DNA of 64,000 nt, taken from positions 273,404-337,403 of the forward strand of contig NZ_WVIE01000001.1 of assembly GCF_010091945.1 (NCBI RefSeq), given 5' to 3'. The notes under the pieces were generated by a model. It made no database searches. It saw only the letters and a list, made by a program, of their open reading frames with translations, and had not been told where the DNA came from. Below are positions 54,665 to 64,000 of the stretch, piece by piece. The translations under genes and the position numbers were made by a program. The DNA comes from Myxacorys almedinensis A (GTDB lineage Bacteria; Cyanobacteriota; Cyanobacteriia; Leptolyngbyales; Leptolyngbyaceae). Positions within the stretch are counted from its first letter, which is position 1, and every line of letters starts with the position of its first letter.

Positions 54665-56191
54665 TTAAGACGCTAGTTGAGGTGCTAAGTCTTGAGTCGT
54701 GTCGATCGTTTTCACAAAAGGCTGTTCGGCATCGGTGAATGGCTCCATGTGCTGACGGGTAAGGACATCGGCAGTTGCATCAGAAATATCGCCTTGACGC
54801 TGTTGAACGCGGGTTTCCAACACATCGGCTGGGGCGGTGCAATGCAAAATTTCTAGAGCAATCGTCTGGGCTTGGGCTGTTTCAATCACCTGCGATCGCA
54901 GCGCTTGCCGATCGTATTTCGCATCCAAAATCACGGTGTAGCCTTGCGCGGCTAACGTGATGCCGAGGTTAAGCAAGCGATCGTAGGTTTTCTGAGTCAT
55001 CTCTGCGCTATAGAGCATCGCTTCACCGTGGGCATCCAACGCGACGCCGCCTAAATGCTTGCGGACTGCATCAGAGCGGATTTGGATCGCGCCCCACTGG
55101 CGGGCTAGCGATCGCGCGATCGTGCTTTTCCCCGACCCAGACAGCCCTGCCATCATCACAAGCTTGCCCGTTTTTTGCTGCGTATAGTGCCAAGCCAGTT
55201 GATAATAGCCGCTTGCTGTTGCCGTTGCGTCTTGTTTCACCGCCTCTGGAATGCTGGGATCGCCGAGCAAAAACGAGGTCACTTTGGCACGCACATACGC
55301 CTGACGGCTGAGATAAAGCGGCAACACCTGCAAGCCTTCCCAATCGCCCGTCTGTTCAAGGTATGCGTTGAGAAATAAATTTGCTAAATCAGAACGATGG
55401 CGAGCATCAAAATCCATAATGATGTATGCAATGTCGAACATCACATCGACGAATCGGAATGGCTCGTTGAATTCAATGCAATCGAATAGAAGAATTTTAT
55501 CGTGCCAGAAACAGATATTTCTAAGATGCACATCGCCATGGCATTCACGAATCCACTTGTGCTCGACACGGCTATCAAACAGCGGCGTTTGCTCAGCGAA
55601 TAATGTGTCAGTGTAGGCTTTGGTTTCGTCAAACTGTTGCTGTGTTTGAGCCACACCGATGTAATTCACGGTTTGATCATAGTTTTCATCGATCGCCTGC
55701 CGAATTTGGGAGACCTCTCCAAAGCTGAGAATGTAATCATTCGTTGGAGCTTTTTTGTGAAAGTCAGCCAGCACGGTTGCCAGTGCTTCGAGGTGCTGTT
55801 CGCGCAGTTCGCCGCGATCGTACATCTCACTCAGCAACGCCTCTTGCGGAAACTGCCGCATTTTCACCACATAGTCAACCGCTTCTCCCTCGCCGCCTAA
55901 CCCAAAAGTCTCCCCATCTTGGATGATTGGCAACACGTCTAAATACAACTCGGCGGCACCCCGTTGATTGAGCCGCAGTTCTTCATGGCAAAAGTGTTTG
56001 CGTTTTTCTAGGGTCGAAAAATCTAGAAAGCCATAATTCATCGGCTTTTTCAGCTTGTAGACAAAATCGCCCGTGAGCAACACATAGGAAATGTGAGTTT
56101 GCACCAGTTGGATGGGTTCTGTCACCCCATGGGGATAAAACGCTGGGTGCAGCATCGATTGAACTAAAGGAGGCAGCGTTGGTGATGTCAT
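54665..56191 (-). CDS. Bifunctional aminoglycoside phosphotransferase-like / AAA kinase-like protein
   Basis: This 508-residue protein joins two domains. The N-terminal 330 or so residues form an APH/choline-kinase-like domain (VYKLKKPMNYGFLDFSTLEKR, then the catalytic HGDVHLRNICFW and the metal loop LFDCIEFN). The C-terminal domain is a P-loop kinase (AAA_33) with Walker A GLSGSGKST and later VILDAKYDRQALR. The family is widespread in bacteria without a defined substrate; resistance to aminoglycosides should not be assumed. It lies beyond the purA-rplY terminator on the same strand. Confidence 0.92.
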   Translation of the reverse strand: MTSPTLPPLVQSMLHPAFYPHGVTEPIQLVQTHISYVLLTGDFVYKLKKPMNYGFLDFSTLEKRKHFCHEELRLNQRGAAELYLDVLPIIQDGETFGLGGEGEAVDYVVKMRQFPQEALLSEMYDRGELREQHLEALATVLADFHKKAPTNDYILSFGEVSQIRQAIDENYDQTVNYIGVAQTQQQFDETKAYTDTLFAEQTPLFDSRVEHKWIRECHGDVHLRNICFWHDKILLFDCIEFNEPFRFVDVMFDIAYIIMDFDARHRSDLANLFLNAYLEQTGDWEGLQVLPLYLSRQAYVRAKVTSFLLGDPSIPEAVKQDATATASGYYQLAWHYTQQKTGKLVMMAGLSGSGKSTIARSLARQWGAIQIRSDAVRKHLGGVALDAHGEAMLYSAEMTQKTYDRLLNLGITLAAQGYTVILDAKYDRQALRSQVIETAQAQTIALEILHCTAPADVLETRVQQRQGDISDATADVLTRQHMEPFTDAEQPFVKTIDTTQDLAPQLAS

Positions 56192-56230
56192 AGCGATCGC
56201 GATAGTAAACGGGTCTAGTTTGGTATAAAA

Positions 56231-56259
56231 ATCAAAAAACCAGGGAGCGTTCCCTGGTT
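56231..56259 (-). terminator. Rho-independent terminator of purA-rplY
   Basis: On the minus strand, AACCAGGGA and TCCCTGGTT form a perfect 9-bp stem (56238-56259) with a 4-nt loop, followed by TTTTTTGATTTTT. It lies about 32 nt past the rplY stop. This is the clearest intrinsic terminator in the window. Confidence 0.88.
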
Positions 56260-56290
56260 CTCTATACAGTGAAAATCTGAGGGAGCAGAC

Positions 56291-56935
56291 TTATTCGGCA
56301 CCCTTTCCGGAGGGCGTCGCCGCCGCAGATTCTGTAGCCGCCGCAGATTCATCATCAGCCGCATCCGCCGCCGCCGCCGTGCTGACGCCGGAAATCATCA
56401 CCACCACTCGATCGCTTTCCCCAGACACGGCTACCCCTGGTGGAAGCTTGAGATCGCTCACATTCAAAATATCTCCTATGTTGAGGGCAGAAACATCCAC
56501 ATCAATTTTCTCAGGAATTCGCTCTGGATCGCACTTGACCGCTAACTCAGTCAGAACACTGTTGAGCGTGCCACCTTCGGTTTTTACCCCTTTAGCGTCG
56601 CCGATAAAGTTGAGCGGCAACGACACCTCGACCTCGCTTTGAGCCGCGATCGAGAAGAAACTGATGTGATAGAGGCTGTTTCTCCAGGGATGCTTTTGCA
56701 CTTCTCGCAGCAGGGCTTTTCCTTTCCAAGGCAATTCGGGTATGGTCACCTGCACCAAAGTACTGTTGACCGCCGCATCGCGGATGAGAAAGCCAGCTTG
56801 CTTGGCATCTACAACAAGTTGAATCGATTCAGCCCCGTTGTGACCGTAAAGCGTTGCTGGAATTTGTCCACCCCGGCGCAGGGCGTTGGGCTTAGTGCCG
56901 TCAGGACGTTTTTGGCATTCGATCGTAAGTGGCAT
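56291..56935 (-). CDS. rplY: 50S ribosomal protein L25 (TL5/CTC type)
   Basis: This 214-residue protein is the long form with L25 plus the C-terminal TL5 domain: MPLTIECQKRPDGTKPNALR then RGGQIPATLYGHNG, and later IPEKIDVDVSALNIGDILNVSDLKLPPGV. The last 25 residues are Ala/Glu-rich (AAAADAADDESAAATESAAA). L25 binds 5S rRNA; CTC-type members are also general stress proteins. It is 54 nt downstream of purA on the same strand, followed by a strong terminator, so the two form an operon. Confidence 0.96.
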   Translation of the reverse strand: MPLTIECQKRPDGTKPNALRRGGQIPATLYGHNGAESIQLVVDAKQAGFLIRDAAVNSTLVQVTIPELPWKGKALLREVQKHPWRNSLYHISFFSIAAQSEVEVSLPLNFIGDAKGVKTEGGTLNSVLTELAVKCDPERIPEKIDVDVSALNIGDILNVSDLKLPPGVAVSGESDRVVVMISGVSTAAAADAADDESAAATESAAATPSGKGAE

Positions 56936-56989
56936 GGTAACTTCTGAAGGTAAGTGTGAAAAAACGAAAAATCAGTGCGCCGTATGGCT

Positions 56990-58336
<1,347 letters not shown>

Positions 58337-58559
58337 TCAAGTGTAGTAGAGTTTTCAACAAACTCCCATTATCGCATCAAAGCGGTGAGTGTCAATGATC
58401 CGGATTTAGCAGGGATAAGATGGCTTCCTCCTAAATTCAGGATCGTATGTAGGATCGAAATATTCTAGAGTTGAGATTCTAGAGTTGAGAGTTTACGCCT
58501 TAAATTTCAGGTTAATCTTAAAATCCCATCCCTCCTAATCCAATTTCCCTCTTCTCGCC

Positions 58560-59471
58560 ATGCACAGCTTTCTCCCCCTTGCGTATTTCAAAAATCAATT
58601 TGTGCCCTTTGAGCAGGCGAATTTGTCGATCGCAACTCATGCGCTGCATTATGGAACGGGTGCATTTGGCGGGCTAAGAGGCATTCCCAATCCAGAAAAT
58701 CCTGATCAGGTGCTCCTGTTTCGCCTCGATCGCCACTGTCAACGATTGAGCCACAGTGCCAAGTTTTTGATGTTTGATCTGCCTGCAAATAAGATTCAAG
58801 CGGTGATTACGGATTTTGTTAAGAAAAATCGACCCAAGACATCCTTTTATATTCGCCCATTTATTTACACATCCGATTTAGGAATTGCGCCTCGGTTACA
58901 CAATATTGAAAAAGATTTTTTTGTGTATGGTTTAGAGTTGGGAGATTATTTGTCGCCTGATGGGGTGAACTGTCGGTTTAGCTCTTGGTATCGCCAAGAA
59001 GATCGGAGTTTGCCTCTTAGAGGAAAAATAAGCGGTGCCTATATCACATCGTCGTTGGCAAAAACAGAAGCAGTCGAGTCAGGATTTGATGAAGCGATTT
59101 TGCTTAACACGCAAGGCAAGGTGAGTGAAGCCTCTGGCATGAATGTATTTATAGTCAGAAATGGCGAATTGATCACGCCAGGATGTGACCAAGATATCTT
59201 AGAAGGAATCACGCGCGATAGTATTTTAACGATTGCTAAGGATCTCGATATCAAGGTTACTGAGCGCCCTGTGGATAAAACAGAACTGTATATCGCAGAT
59301 GAAGTGTTCTTAAGCGGAACGGCTGCAAAAATTACTCCAGTAAAGCGAATCGAAACCTACACGCTATCGGAAGAGCGTCCGATTACAGATAAGTTACGAG
59401 AGAAATTGACTGCGATTACGGAGAATCAAGATCCGAAGTACAAAGATTGGGTGTTTGCGATTAGCGTGTAG
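58560..59471 (+). CDS. ilvE: Branched-chain amino acid aminotransferase
   Basis: This 303-residue class IV aminotransferase carries the start LAYFKNQFVPFEQANLSIAT, HALHYGTGAFGGLRG, and the PLP lysine in KISGAYITSSLAKTEAVESG with the following EASGMNVF and ITRDSILTIAKDL. It interconverts branched-chain amino acids and their 2-oxo acids with PLP in the cytoplasm. The length is typical. It is convergent with the MFS gene, 32 nt apart, and divergent from purA. Confidence 0.95.
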   Translation: MHSFLPLAYFKNQFVPFEQANLSIATHALHYGTGAFGGLRGIPNPENPDQVLLFRLDRHCQRLSHSAKFLMFDLPANKIQAVITDFVKKNRPKTSFYIRPFIYTSDLGIAPRLHNIEKDFFVYGLELGDYLSPDGVNCRFSSWYRQEDRSLPLRGKISGAYITSSLAKTEAVESGFDEAILLNTQGKVSEASGMNVFIVRNGELITPGCDQDILEGITRDSILTIAKDLDIKVTERPVDKTELYIADEVFLSGTAAKITPVKRIETYTLSEERPITDKLREKLTAITENQDPKYKDWVFAISV

Positions 59472-59503
59472 CGAACTCTGCGGGAACGGTGGTTGCTTAA
59501 TCC

Positions 59504-60808
59504 CTAATCCGAGTCGGGCGGAGTAGGTTCAATTGCTTGTAGCTGGCTAAATGCATATCCACTCAAACCAACCGTAATTAAACCAATCGAACTGATGATG
59601 TAGAGAACAGCGATTCCTGTGCCTGAACCAGTTCCAACAATTTTGCTAAGCATGGCTGCGATCGCATGATTTGATCGCATCATCGGTTCAAATACGCGAT
59701 CAGTGAGAGGACCTGCCATCAGTGCTGCGATCGCGCCGACAGTTTGAAACATCAGTGATTGAGTTGCAAACACGCGCCCTTGCAGACTTGCCTCTACTTT
59801 TGTCATCCATAGAGCAGTGTCACAACTGCCCATTAGCGGAAAATGAAACGAGGAACAAACCTGTGCTGGAATCCACACCTGAGGAACTCGTCCTAGTCCA
59901 AATACCAGTTTGCTCACTCCGGCTCCAATCATGCCCCGCAACACCCCATCGACTCGCCGTTTAGGTCCTTTCCAGACACTCATTAAAATGGCTCCAACTG
60001 TGCCACCAAACCCTGCTGCTGCGGCTAGCAATCCCAAAACTCTAGTATCGTTGTTTGTGCGAACGAGAATCATTGGCGTGTAAAGGAGATCTCCAATATC
60101 GTGAAAAAACCAAAACAGGGTTGTCATCATCAGCAACGCTTTTAGACTCGAACGCTGAAGGATATAGCGAACGCCAGACTGCAACTCCTGCCAAAAAGAT
60201 AGAACGAGATCCGAAATAGACCTGTTGCGAGTCCGATCATAGAGCAATTTTGGTTGAGGGATAGTCGTAACTGCTAAGGTCGTGATAGCGATCGCAAAGG
60301 TGATGATGTCAATGATGGCAAGTCCGGCAAAGCCAATTCCAGCGTAGAGGAACCCTGCTAGGGGAGGAGCCAAAATTTGAGCAATCCGACCAGATAACGC
60401 CCTCATGCTACTGACGCGCACATAGTGTTGTGGCGGCACAAGCAATGAAATGGAAGCGGAGTAGGCGAGTTCCTGAATTTGGGTAAGGGCACTGGCAATG
60501 GCGGTCAACAGATAAAGATGCCAAAGGTGTAAGTCATCTGTCAGAAACAACCAGAGTAGAGCAACCGTGGTCAGTACAGCAACGGTATCACCGACCATCA
60601 TGAGAGATTTGCGATTGCCGCGATCAACAATCACACCTGCAAACGGGGTAATTAGCACACTTGGGAGCAGGCTGAAAAAAGACCAAAGGGTGAGCGCAGT
60701 GGCTTGTCCAGATTTTTCCCATGCCCAGACTGCAAGGGCAAATCCACTCATGCTGCTGCCGATGGTGGAAACTAGTTGTCCCAACCAGATGATAATGAAG
60801 GTCTGCAT
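59504..60808 (-). CDS. MFS transporter (EntS/siderophore-exporter-like)
   Basis: This 434-residue protein has twelve spans with the MFS_3 pattern: IIWLGQLVSTIGSSMSGFAL at the start, GVIVDRGNRKSLMMVGDTVA between spans 2 and 3, and VEASLQGRVFATQSLMFQTV in the second half. EntS-type members export siderophores, and the neighbours (TonB receptor, binding protein, DUF1636) support this. Its ATG overlaps the DUF1636 stop by one base (TAATG), so it is translationally coupled to that damaged gene. The siderophore is unknown. Confidence 0.85.
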   Translation of the reverse strand: MQTFIIIWLGQLVSTIGSSMSGFALAVWAWEKSGQATALTLWSFFSLLPSVLITPFAGVIVDRGNRKSLMMVGDTVAVLTTVALLWLFLTDDLHLWHLYLLTAIASALTQIQELAYSASISLLVPPQHYVRVSSMRALSGRIAQILAPPLAGFLYAGIGFAGLAIIDIITFAIAITTLAVTTIPQPKLLYDRTRNRSISDLVLSFWQELQSGVRYILQRSSLKALLMMTTLFWFFHDIGDLLYTPMILVRTNNDTRVLGLLAAAAGFGGTVGAILMSVWKGPKRRVDGVLRGMIGAGVSKLVFGLGRVPQVWIPAQVCSSFHFPLMGSCDTALWMTKVEASLQGRVFATQSLMFQTVGAIAALMAGPLTDRVFEPMMRSNHAIAAMLSKIVGTGSGTGIAVLYIISSIGLITVGLSGYAFSQLQAIEPTPPDSD

Positions 60809-61185
60809 TACGTTTTGATGACAGGCGGAATTTTGGCAATGCCCGCAGTTTGCAGCAATTTAGGAATTCGTTTCCAGGGCACATCACCATTGCTGCTACT
60901 GAGGTACGGTTCACCAAATTGAAGCAATGCTAGAACACTTTCTAACTCTGGCAAATTTGTAAACAGATAGGTCGGCTTTTGAGGAGCAGAGAAGGCAACC
61001 ACACAGCCTTTATTACAAGCCCATAAACAACCTACAGGTTAAATTTTTAATTCACCGACCCATTGTTTCATGCCCGACGTATTGAGTTGTTCCAATAAGC
61101 GATCGCCATCAGCAGATTGCGTTTTGGCATGATCTTCAGCAGAACGACGACAGGATTGGCAGACAAATAGGATATGTTTTGGCAT
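60808..61185 (-). pseudogene. DUF1636 protein gene interrupted by an in-frame stop
   Basis: From the ATG at 61185 the frame reads MPKHILFVCQSCRRSAEDHA with a C-x-x-C motif, continues to GELKI, then meets TAA at 61039-61041. The same frame resumes without shift as PVGCLWACNKGCVVAF (a second Cys group) and runs to the true end at 60808, 126 codons in all. This is the DUF1636 family, small metal-binding proteins often beside siderophore or cobalamin genes. It is a single-codon lesion, probably CAA to TAA; a sequencing error or readthrough cannot be excluded. It begins 4 nt after the binding-protein stop. Confidence 0.85.
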
Positions 61186-61189
61186 GAGT

Positions 61190-62167
61190 TCAAGGAGTAT
61201 TGACCAGATATTTGTACAAGTCATCAATCACAGCATCAGCAGCAAGCAGGTTTGATCCACCCCAAGTTAACTGTTCGACAAGGTATACCTTGTTTTGCTG
61301 AACCGATTTGAGCGTTTTCCAAAGAGGCTTTTTTTGCAAGTTCTCAAGCATTTTCCTGCCACGACTATCAAAAAGTGCAACGAATAAGATATCACCATCA
61401 GCTTCTTCTAGCTTCTCTTCAGAAACAGTAAACCGACCAAGTGGTGCAATCACATCTTGGGCTTGAGGGCGTTGTAGTCCAACATCATTCAGAATCGACC
61501 CCTCAAATGAGTTTTTGGTACTGACTATAATGCCTCGACCCTCGCTAACAGAAATAACAGAGATAGTCTTCCCTTCATATTGATTGCCCAACGCTGCCTT
61601 TAGTAATTTTGTCCGTTGATAATAATGCTCCCAAACTTGTTGTGCGGCTTCTTCTTTTCCTAATGCTTCGGCTACAAAGCTAAAATGCTCTCGCCAAGAT
61701 GGGGGACCTTTCCACTTACCTAAAATCGCAGGAGCAATTTGAGCAAGAAGAGGGTAGATTTTGCGGTCAGGCTCCCAGCCTAAAATTAAATCAGGCTTTA
61801 ATTGCAGAATTTTCTCTAAGTTAGGATTGCCTTGTTGACCAAGTAGCCGAATTTCCTTGGTTTCACCCTTTACATATGTAGGGAAATCATTTAGTTCAAA
61901 ATTCAAGGCTGACGCGCTACCAATAGGTTTAACACCAAGTGCAATCGCATTTGCTAGGGTTAATTGAGAGAGAGTAATGAGGCGTGTGGGGTCATGAGGG
62001 ATACAGGTTTCTCCTGCTGCATGTTGAATCATGTGACATGATGGTTCAGAGGTTAAGTTTTCGTCTAGATGAACAAAAGTGTGATTACAAGCGGCGATCG
62101 CAAGAACCATGAGTATGGAAATTACAAACCACACAAGGAGAGCATAAATCTTGACAGGAATCTTCAT
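61190..62167 (-). CDS. Iron-siderophore ABC transporter substrate-binding lipoprotein
   Basis: This 325-residue protein has a lipoprotein signal with the lipobox LAIAAC (Cys27). The FecB/FhuD pattern follows: TRLITLSQLTLANAIALGVK, GNPNLEKILQLKPDLILGWE, IAPAILGKWKGPPSWREHF and NKVYLVEQLTWGGSNLLAAD. It should bind a ferric siderophore in the periplasm and pass it to an ABC permease that is not in the window. It sits 64 nt after the TonB receptor and 4 nt before DUF1636, so this is an iron-uptake operon, probably under Fur control (inference). Confidence 0.94.
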   Translation of the reverse strand: MKIPVKIYALLVWFVISILMVLAIAACNHTFVHLDENLTSEPSCHMIQHAAGETCIPHDPTRLITLSQLTLANAIALGVKPIGSASALNFELNDFPTYVKGETKEIRLLGQQGNPNLEKILQLKPDLILGWEPDRKIYPLLAQIAPAILGKWKGPPSWREHFSFVAEALGKEEAAQQVWEHYYQRTKLLKAALGNQYEGKTISVISVSEGRGIIVSTKNSFEGSILNDVGLQRPQAQDVIAPLGRFTVSEEKLEEADGDILFVALFDSRGRKMLENLQKKPLWKTLKSVQQNKVYLVEQLTWGGSNLLAADAVIDDLYKYLVNTP

Positions 62168-62231
62168 TGCAACCCAGTTCCTACGAACCTAATTCAAAAT
62201 ACTATGTCTCAAAAAGCGTTGCTTACTACTC

Positions 62232-63902
62232 CTAGAACTGCCACGAAATCGTCCCCTGTACTGTGAATGGTTCGCCTGGATAAAGCCGTAGATCGCCGAC
62301 GGCAGACTCAAAATAGTCAATATTAAATAAATTTCTGAAATTGACCTGTGCCCGAAATTGTCCTCGCTTATAAAAAATGGCAGCATCCGTGCGGAGATAG
62401 CTTGGCACAGTAAATGTATTGTTTAAATTTCCTTGTCGCTCCCCCACAAAGAACAAGCCTCCTCCAAATCCAAAGCCTTGTAACAGACCTCGCTGGAATT
62501 CGTAAGTTGTCCATAGGTTGAAGGAGTTCTCTGGAGCATTGTTCACTCGATTATCGACTGCAAACGTGTTGTCTTTGGTGATGCGAACATCATTGTAGGA
62601 ATAGCCCGCAAAGATGTTCCATCCTGGTAAGATTTCGCCTGCAAGACTCAATTCAATCCCTCGACTGCGTTGTTCACCTGTTTGAATTGAAAAGCCAGCA
62701 TTGATTGGATCAGCCGTTGTCACATTAGAACGAATGGTGTCAAAGAGGGAAAGGGTAGTAGACAGACGATTGCTGAGATCTGCTTTGACCCCAACTTCGT
62801 ACTGAGTACCGCGCTCTGGTACAAATGAATCGCCACTAAATGTCGTGCCCGTGACTGGACTGAACGATCGACTATAGCTGGCATAGAGCGAAATTGGCGG
62901 AATGGGTTGGTAAACAATACCGACACGGGGACTGAAGGCATTACCAGATTGCTCTTGCTCTGTATTAGCAACACGGTTCTCTGTGGTTTGCTTGAACGTA
63001 TCAAACCGTCCGCCCAGCAGCAGTTTGAGATTTTCCGCCAGCTTGATCTGGTCTTGAATATAAACACCGAAGACATCAGTTTTACTAGCAGTACTGAACC
63101 TGCTAAGAGGACCAAGCCTTCTACTAAACACAGGATTAAACAAGTCGATCGGTGTCGCAGCACCGCGAAAGAATCGATCTGTCGATCTATCTAAGCTAAG
63201 GGCAGTGCCAATGAGTAACTGATGCTCAACCGAGCCAGTTAAAAACTTACCCACCAGATCCACAGTTGCATCATAGTAATCAGCATTATTTCTTCTGTCT
63301 AGAAAACCTACACGATTTAGAGTTCGTTGATCGGATGCGAGACTGGTGTAGTTAAAGAATTCTTGCTCGTTACGATAAAACGCTGCTCGAAAGACATTTC
63401 GTAGTGACCAGTTGTCGCTAAACTGATGCTCCAATCTGTATCCGACTTTCCCAATATCTTCATCATAGAAAGCGGAAGGTTCATTGAAGTTGCGATCGCG
63501 GGGTATCTTTCCATTTTGGTTGGGCAGCACAGTCCCAATGGCTGGAATACCAAAGGCGGTTGCATCGTTTGCAACACCGATGTACTCTCCTTCTAGAGTC
63601 AATCTTGTCTTTTCACCAACTGCCAAACTTAGAACAGGTGCAATCAGTAGCTGTCTATTCTCTACAAAATCTACAAAACTACCTGAATTCTTATAAGCGG
63701 CATTGAGTCGATACAAAGCGGTTTGAGAGGAGTTCAACGGTCCAGATAGGTCGATCGCGCCACGGTAAAAATCATAGCTGCCAATGGTGGCATCCACTCC
63801 ATAGAAAGGGTCGCGTAAGGGCTGCTTGGTAATCTGATTGATTGTGCCACCCGGAAGTCCTTGACCAAACAGAACGGAAGCGGGACCTTTAAGGACTTCC
63901 AC
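62232..63902 (-). CDS. TonB-dependent siderophore receptor, N-terminally interrupted
   Basis: The beta-barrel and second half of the plug are present: ERVEVLKGPASVLFGQGLPG (plug motif), TINQITKQPLRDP, many aromatic-ended strands, and the final GTISWQF with the outer-membrane C-terminal Phe. Normal receptors have a signal peptide, often an N-terminal signalling (STN) domain, and about 100 more plug residues before this point. Here the frame is open only to 63992, with a TGA at 63993-63995, and codons before about 63923 are unlike a receptor. The nearest start is GTG at 63902. The break coincides with the motif at 63925. It is probably non-functional. Confidence 0.9.
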   Translation of the reverse strand: MEVLKGPASVLFGQGLPGGTINQITKQPLRDPFYGVDATIGSYDFYRGAIDLSGPLNSSQTALYRLNAAYKNSGSFVDFVENRQLLIAPVLSLAVGEKTRLTLEGEYIGVANDATAFGIPAIGTVLPNQNGKIPRDRNFNEPSAFYDEDIGKVGYRLEHQFSDNWSLRNVFRAAFYRNEQEFFNYTSLASDQRTLNRVGFLDRRNNADYYDATVDLVGKFLTGSVEHQLLIGTALSLDRSTDRFFRGAATPIDLFNPVFSRRLGPLSRFSTASKTDVFGVYIQDQIKLAENLKLLLGGRFDTFKQTTENRVANTEQEQSGNAFSPRVGIVYQPIPPISLYASYSRSFSPVTGTTFSGDSFVPERGTQYEVGVKADLSNRLSTTLSLFDTIRSNVTTADPINAGFSIQTGEQRSRGIELSLAGEILPGWNIFAGYSYNDVRITKDNTFAVDNRVNNAPENSFNLWTTYEFQRGLLQGFGFGGGLFFVGERQGNLNNTFTVPSYLRTDAAIFYKRGQFRAQVNFRNLFNIDYFESAVGDLRLYPGEPFTVQGTISWQF

Positions 63903-63924
63903 TCGCTCAATATTGGCGAAGTCA

Positions 63925-64000
63925 TACCAAATTGAAAAAAGGGAGAGACAAATGAGAGAATGGGTTCTGCCGTGTGGAGAAAAACAGCAATGTCAGGTGT
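63925..64000. mobile_element. Probable end of an inserted element in the receptor gene
   Basis: The sequence from TACCAAATTGA (63925-63935) to the window end does not continue the receptor. The 11-mer is identical to the left terminus of the 31713 MITE-like element, but the adjoining bases differ, so this may be an IS end using the same inverted repeat. The rest is outside the window. Confidence 0.5.

Noticed and set aside
54665..56191. Aminoglycoside resistance gene from the APH-like domain
   Set aside because: The fusion with a P-loop kinase is a common housekeeping-type family; nothing indicates drug resistance.

Overview
This window is from a cyanobacterial chromosome. The HIP1 octamer GCGATCGC recurs throughout, in and between genes. 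Lineage markers include Ycf34, a DUF4079 membrane protein, the DUF6887/DUF6888 pair, Uma2-type proteins, a methionine aminopeptidase with a short N-terminal extension, and a large two-partner-secretion/CHAT protein. A Leptolyngbya-like filamentous cyanobacterium would fit, but the genus cannot be fixed from this sequence. No rRNA, tRNA or CRISPR array was seen.

Layout. 1-4.4 kb: 3' part of a giant secreted TPS-CHAT protein. 4.5-8.8 kb: a four-gene carbohydrate or compatible-solute ABC importer on the minus strand. 9.2-10.7 kb: DUF4079 and DM13 genes, a possible membrane redox pair. 11-13.3 kb: a cellulose-synthase-like glycosyltransferase with a PilZ domain. 14-16.8 kb: an unusual three-gene set, a divergent Lgt-like protein, a cysteine-rich radical SAM enzyme of Tes/MJ0619 appearance, and a small membrane protein. 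17-20.8 kb: secD-secF-orf131 and map.

20.8-24.5 kb is an accessory patch. It holds a degenerate 21-bp tandem repeat, several copies of a short palindromic repeat, a decayed TPR gene, a decayed PIN gene, and three compact toxin-antitoxin-like pairs (HigBA-like, PemK/MazF-like, DUF4258/DUF2283). 24.5-31.5 kb mixes small secreted and hypothetical proteins, an orphan DppB-type permease, a Uma2 protein, glyS, the DUF6887/DUF6888 pair and murD. 32-36.8 kb is an RND efflux adaptor and pump. 37-40.6 kb is clpB and an LEA-like stress protein.

40.7-46.7 kb carries a HAS-barrel-like protein, two related AAA/STAND-type ATPases, ogt and metF. 46.9-59.5 kb is mostly housekeeping: trpS, a JAMM peptidase with an E1-rhodanese MoeB, a CCA-adding enzyme, ycf34, a TPR protein, a phosphotransferase-kinase fusion, purA-rplY (with a clear terminator) and ilvE. 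59.5-64 kb is an iron-siderophore locus on the minus strand: TonB receptor, binding lipoprotein, DUF1636 and an MFS exporter. Two of its genes look damaged. DUF1636 has one in-frame TAA, and the receptor frame breaks inside the plug next to an 11-bp motif that is also the terminus of a MITE-like repeat at 31.7 kb.

Most notable: the Lgt-like/Tes-like/membrane trio, the HAS-barrel plus twin-ATPase locus, the repeat-driven decay patch, and the link between the MITE-like repeat and the broken siderophore receptor.
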